Below, piece after piece: positions 5,651-6,557 of a DNA stretch of 6,557 bases. The position numbers were made by a program, and so were the translations under genes. Below the pieces are notes generated by a model. The model did no database searches, was not told the DNA's origin, and was given only the letters and a program-made list of their open reading frames with translations. How positions within the stretch are numbered: the first letter of the stretch is position 1; the number at the start of each line of letters is the position of its first letter. The stretch lies in NCBI GenBank assembly GCA_030916665.1, contig JAUPWC010000629.1, forward strand, positions 1 through 6,557, given 5' to 3'. The stretch is from Verrucomicrobiota bacterium (GTDB taxonomy: Bacteria; Verrucomicrobiota; Verrucomicrobiia; Opitutales; Opitutaceae).

Positions 5651-5709
5651 TGTAGCGGCGGTCTATGACCGCCGTTCACCATGCCCGGCGGTCATAGACC
5701 GCCGCTACA
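5651..5709. repeat. REP-like pair: two self-palindromic units in perfect inverted orientation
   Basis: The 24-nt unit at 5651-5674 is the exact reverse complement of 5686-5709, separated by an 11-nt loop (ttcaccatgcc). Each unit is also a hairpin in itself: cggcggtc and gaccgccg with a 3-nt centre. A transcript could thus fold as one 24-bp cruciform-like stem or two small hairpins. It starts 20 bp past the stop of the AEC permease gene, where it could terminate or stabilise that message, and lies about 106 bp upstream of the TerC start. The architecture matches REP doublets; no T-tract follows on the minus strand. Confidence 0.8.
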
Positions 5710-5729
5710 ACCGCCTCCGCATTCCAGCC

Positions 5730-6557
5730 TCACCGCACCAGCCCGGCGAAGGACAGGCCGAACTTGATCCAGAACGGGATCGTGAACACCGCCAGCGCCG
5801 TCGTCCCGAGGATGATCTGCACCGCCACGAGCGGCTGACCTCCGTAGATGCGCGCCACGATGACGGACATGACCGCGGCCGGCATGGCCGCCTGCACGAC
5901 CAGGACCTGCTTCAGCTCCACCGGCACGGGCGCGTAGCGTGCCGCCAGCAGGAAAATCCACGGCAACACCGCCAACCGCAACAACCAGGCGGTGCCGATC
6001 ACGCGCGGGTTCACGAGCTGCTTCGGATCGTTGAGGTGCGGCGCGAAGCTGGCCCCGGTCATGAGCAGGCCGAGCGGCACCGCGCAGACCGCGAGCGCGT
6101 GGATGAAAGTCCACACGACCTCGGGGATGTGTTCGCCGAGTCCGGTCAGCTTGACCGTCAGCGCCACGCCGAGCGCCAGGAGCGGCATGTTGAGGAGCTT
6201 GCGCCACGCCGCGCGCGGCGACTCGCCGGTCACGATGAGCACGCCTGTCGTCCAGATCGCCGCCTCGACGCCGGCGTTGTGCATGAAGAGCCAGGCGCGG
6301 CTTTCCGGCCCGAACACCTGGTCCATGATCGGCAGCGGCAGGTAGCCGTAATTGGTGAGTCCCACCGCCAGGGCAAAGGTCCGCAGGCCGTGCCCGATGG
6401 TCAGGCCCAGCGCCTTGGCGACATACCAGGCGACCGCCAGAGAAACCGACGTGAGGAGAAATCCCGCCAACGGCGGCAGCAGCACATCGCCCGCGTCGCT
6501 CACGGTCGCGCGCCGCACGACCGACTCGAAGATCAGCGCCGGGGTGAGCACGCGCAC
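5730..6557 (-). CDS. AEC-family (auxin efflux carrier-type) permease, 5' end beyond window
   Basis: The visible 275 residues are the C-terminal nine tenths of an AEC/PIN-like transporter, whose usual length is about 300-320. The fragment opens at RVLTPALIFES, which is normally the end of the second membrane helix, so the GTG at the edge (6557-6555) is read here as internal valine, not as a start. Further family-like segments are AVGLTNYGYLPLPIM (64-78), the helix ending AVPLGLLMTGASFAPHL (159-175) after a central charged loop, AAMPAAVMSVIVARIYGG (223-240), and the closing helix GTTALAVFTIPFWIKF (251-266). Roughly nine hydrophobic helices are present. Bacterial members move small carboxylates such as malate or related anions; the substrate cannot be inferred. 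It ends just before the REP-like pair and runs in the same direction as the TerC gene, 185 bp away, probably as a separate transcript. Confidence 0.88.
   Translation of the reverse strand: MRVLTPALIFESVVRRATVSDAGDVLLPPLAGFLLTSVSLAVAWYVAKALGLTIGHGLRTFALAVGLTNYGYLPLPIMDQVFGPESRAWLFMHNAGVEAAIWTTGVLIVTGESPRAAWRKLLNMPLLALGVALTVKLTGLGEHIPEVVWTFIHALAVCAVPLGLLMTGASFAPHLNDPKQLVNPRVIGTAWLLRLAVLPWIFLLAARYAPVPVELKQVLVVQAAMPAAVMSVIVARIYGGQPLVAVQIILGTTALAVFTIPFWIKFGLSFAGLVR

Noticed and set aside
6555..6557. GTG as the start of the AEC permease
   Set aside because: The following residues correspond to the second membrane helix of the family, so about 30-40 residues must be encoded beyond the window edge.
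1..6557. Defence island, CRISPR array, prophage or transposon
   Set aside because: No regularly spaced direct repeats, integrase, transposase, nuclease or toxin-antitoxin genes are visible; all the main genes belong to common housekeeping or transport families.

Overview
The window is GC-rich bacterial chromosome with five recognisable protein genes and a sixth cut by the left edge. The strong G/C third-position preference, the gene set and the many short palindromic intergenic repeats suggest Verrucomicrobiota, perhaps Opitutaceae. That placement is inference from general likeness, not from a marker gene. No phage, CRISPR, tRNA, rRNA or transposase gene was seen. The gene content is ordinary housekeeping and transport.

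Layout, left to right: (1) minus strand, 1-127, the first 42 residues of a secreted or lipid-free exported protein, with a structured leader upstream. (2) Minus strand, 396-1415, a Gfo/Idh/MocA-family NAD(P)-dependent oxidoreductase of the dihydrodiol-dehydrogenase/GFOR type. (3) A divergent intergenic region, 1416-1751, that contains a 37-bp perfect palindrome of low GC. (4) Plus strand, 1752-4091, the RNA-binding transcription accessory protein Tex. (5) Plus strand, 4243-4626, a short-form ribosome hibernation-promoting factor (HPF/RaiA family). (6) Minus strand, 4798-5544, a TerC-family membrane protein. (7) Minus strand, 5730-6557, an AEC-family permease whose 5' end lies beyond the right edge. 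HPF and TerC converge; the oxidoreductase and Tex diverge.

The most interesting content lies between and around the genes. Several unrelated palindromic elements are present: a bistable hairpin in the leader of the left-edge gene (197-228), a REP-like inverted pair (277-374), the 37-bp palindrome (1458-1494), a small hairpin (1585-1598), a repeat-like element translated in frame inside the tail of Tex (3960-4018) with an inverted half-copy just past the end of terC (4771-4792), and a perfect 24-bp inverted pair of hairpins (5651-5709). None of the five visible start codons is preceded by a clear Shine-Dalgarno sequence.

Tex and HPF both act on the transcription/translation machinery and lie in the same direction 151 bp apart, so they could share a transcript, but nothing proves this. 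The oxidoreductase, TerC and AEC permease have no evident functional link. I found no convincing new multi-gene system here.
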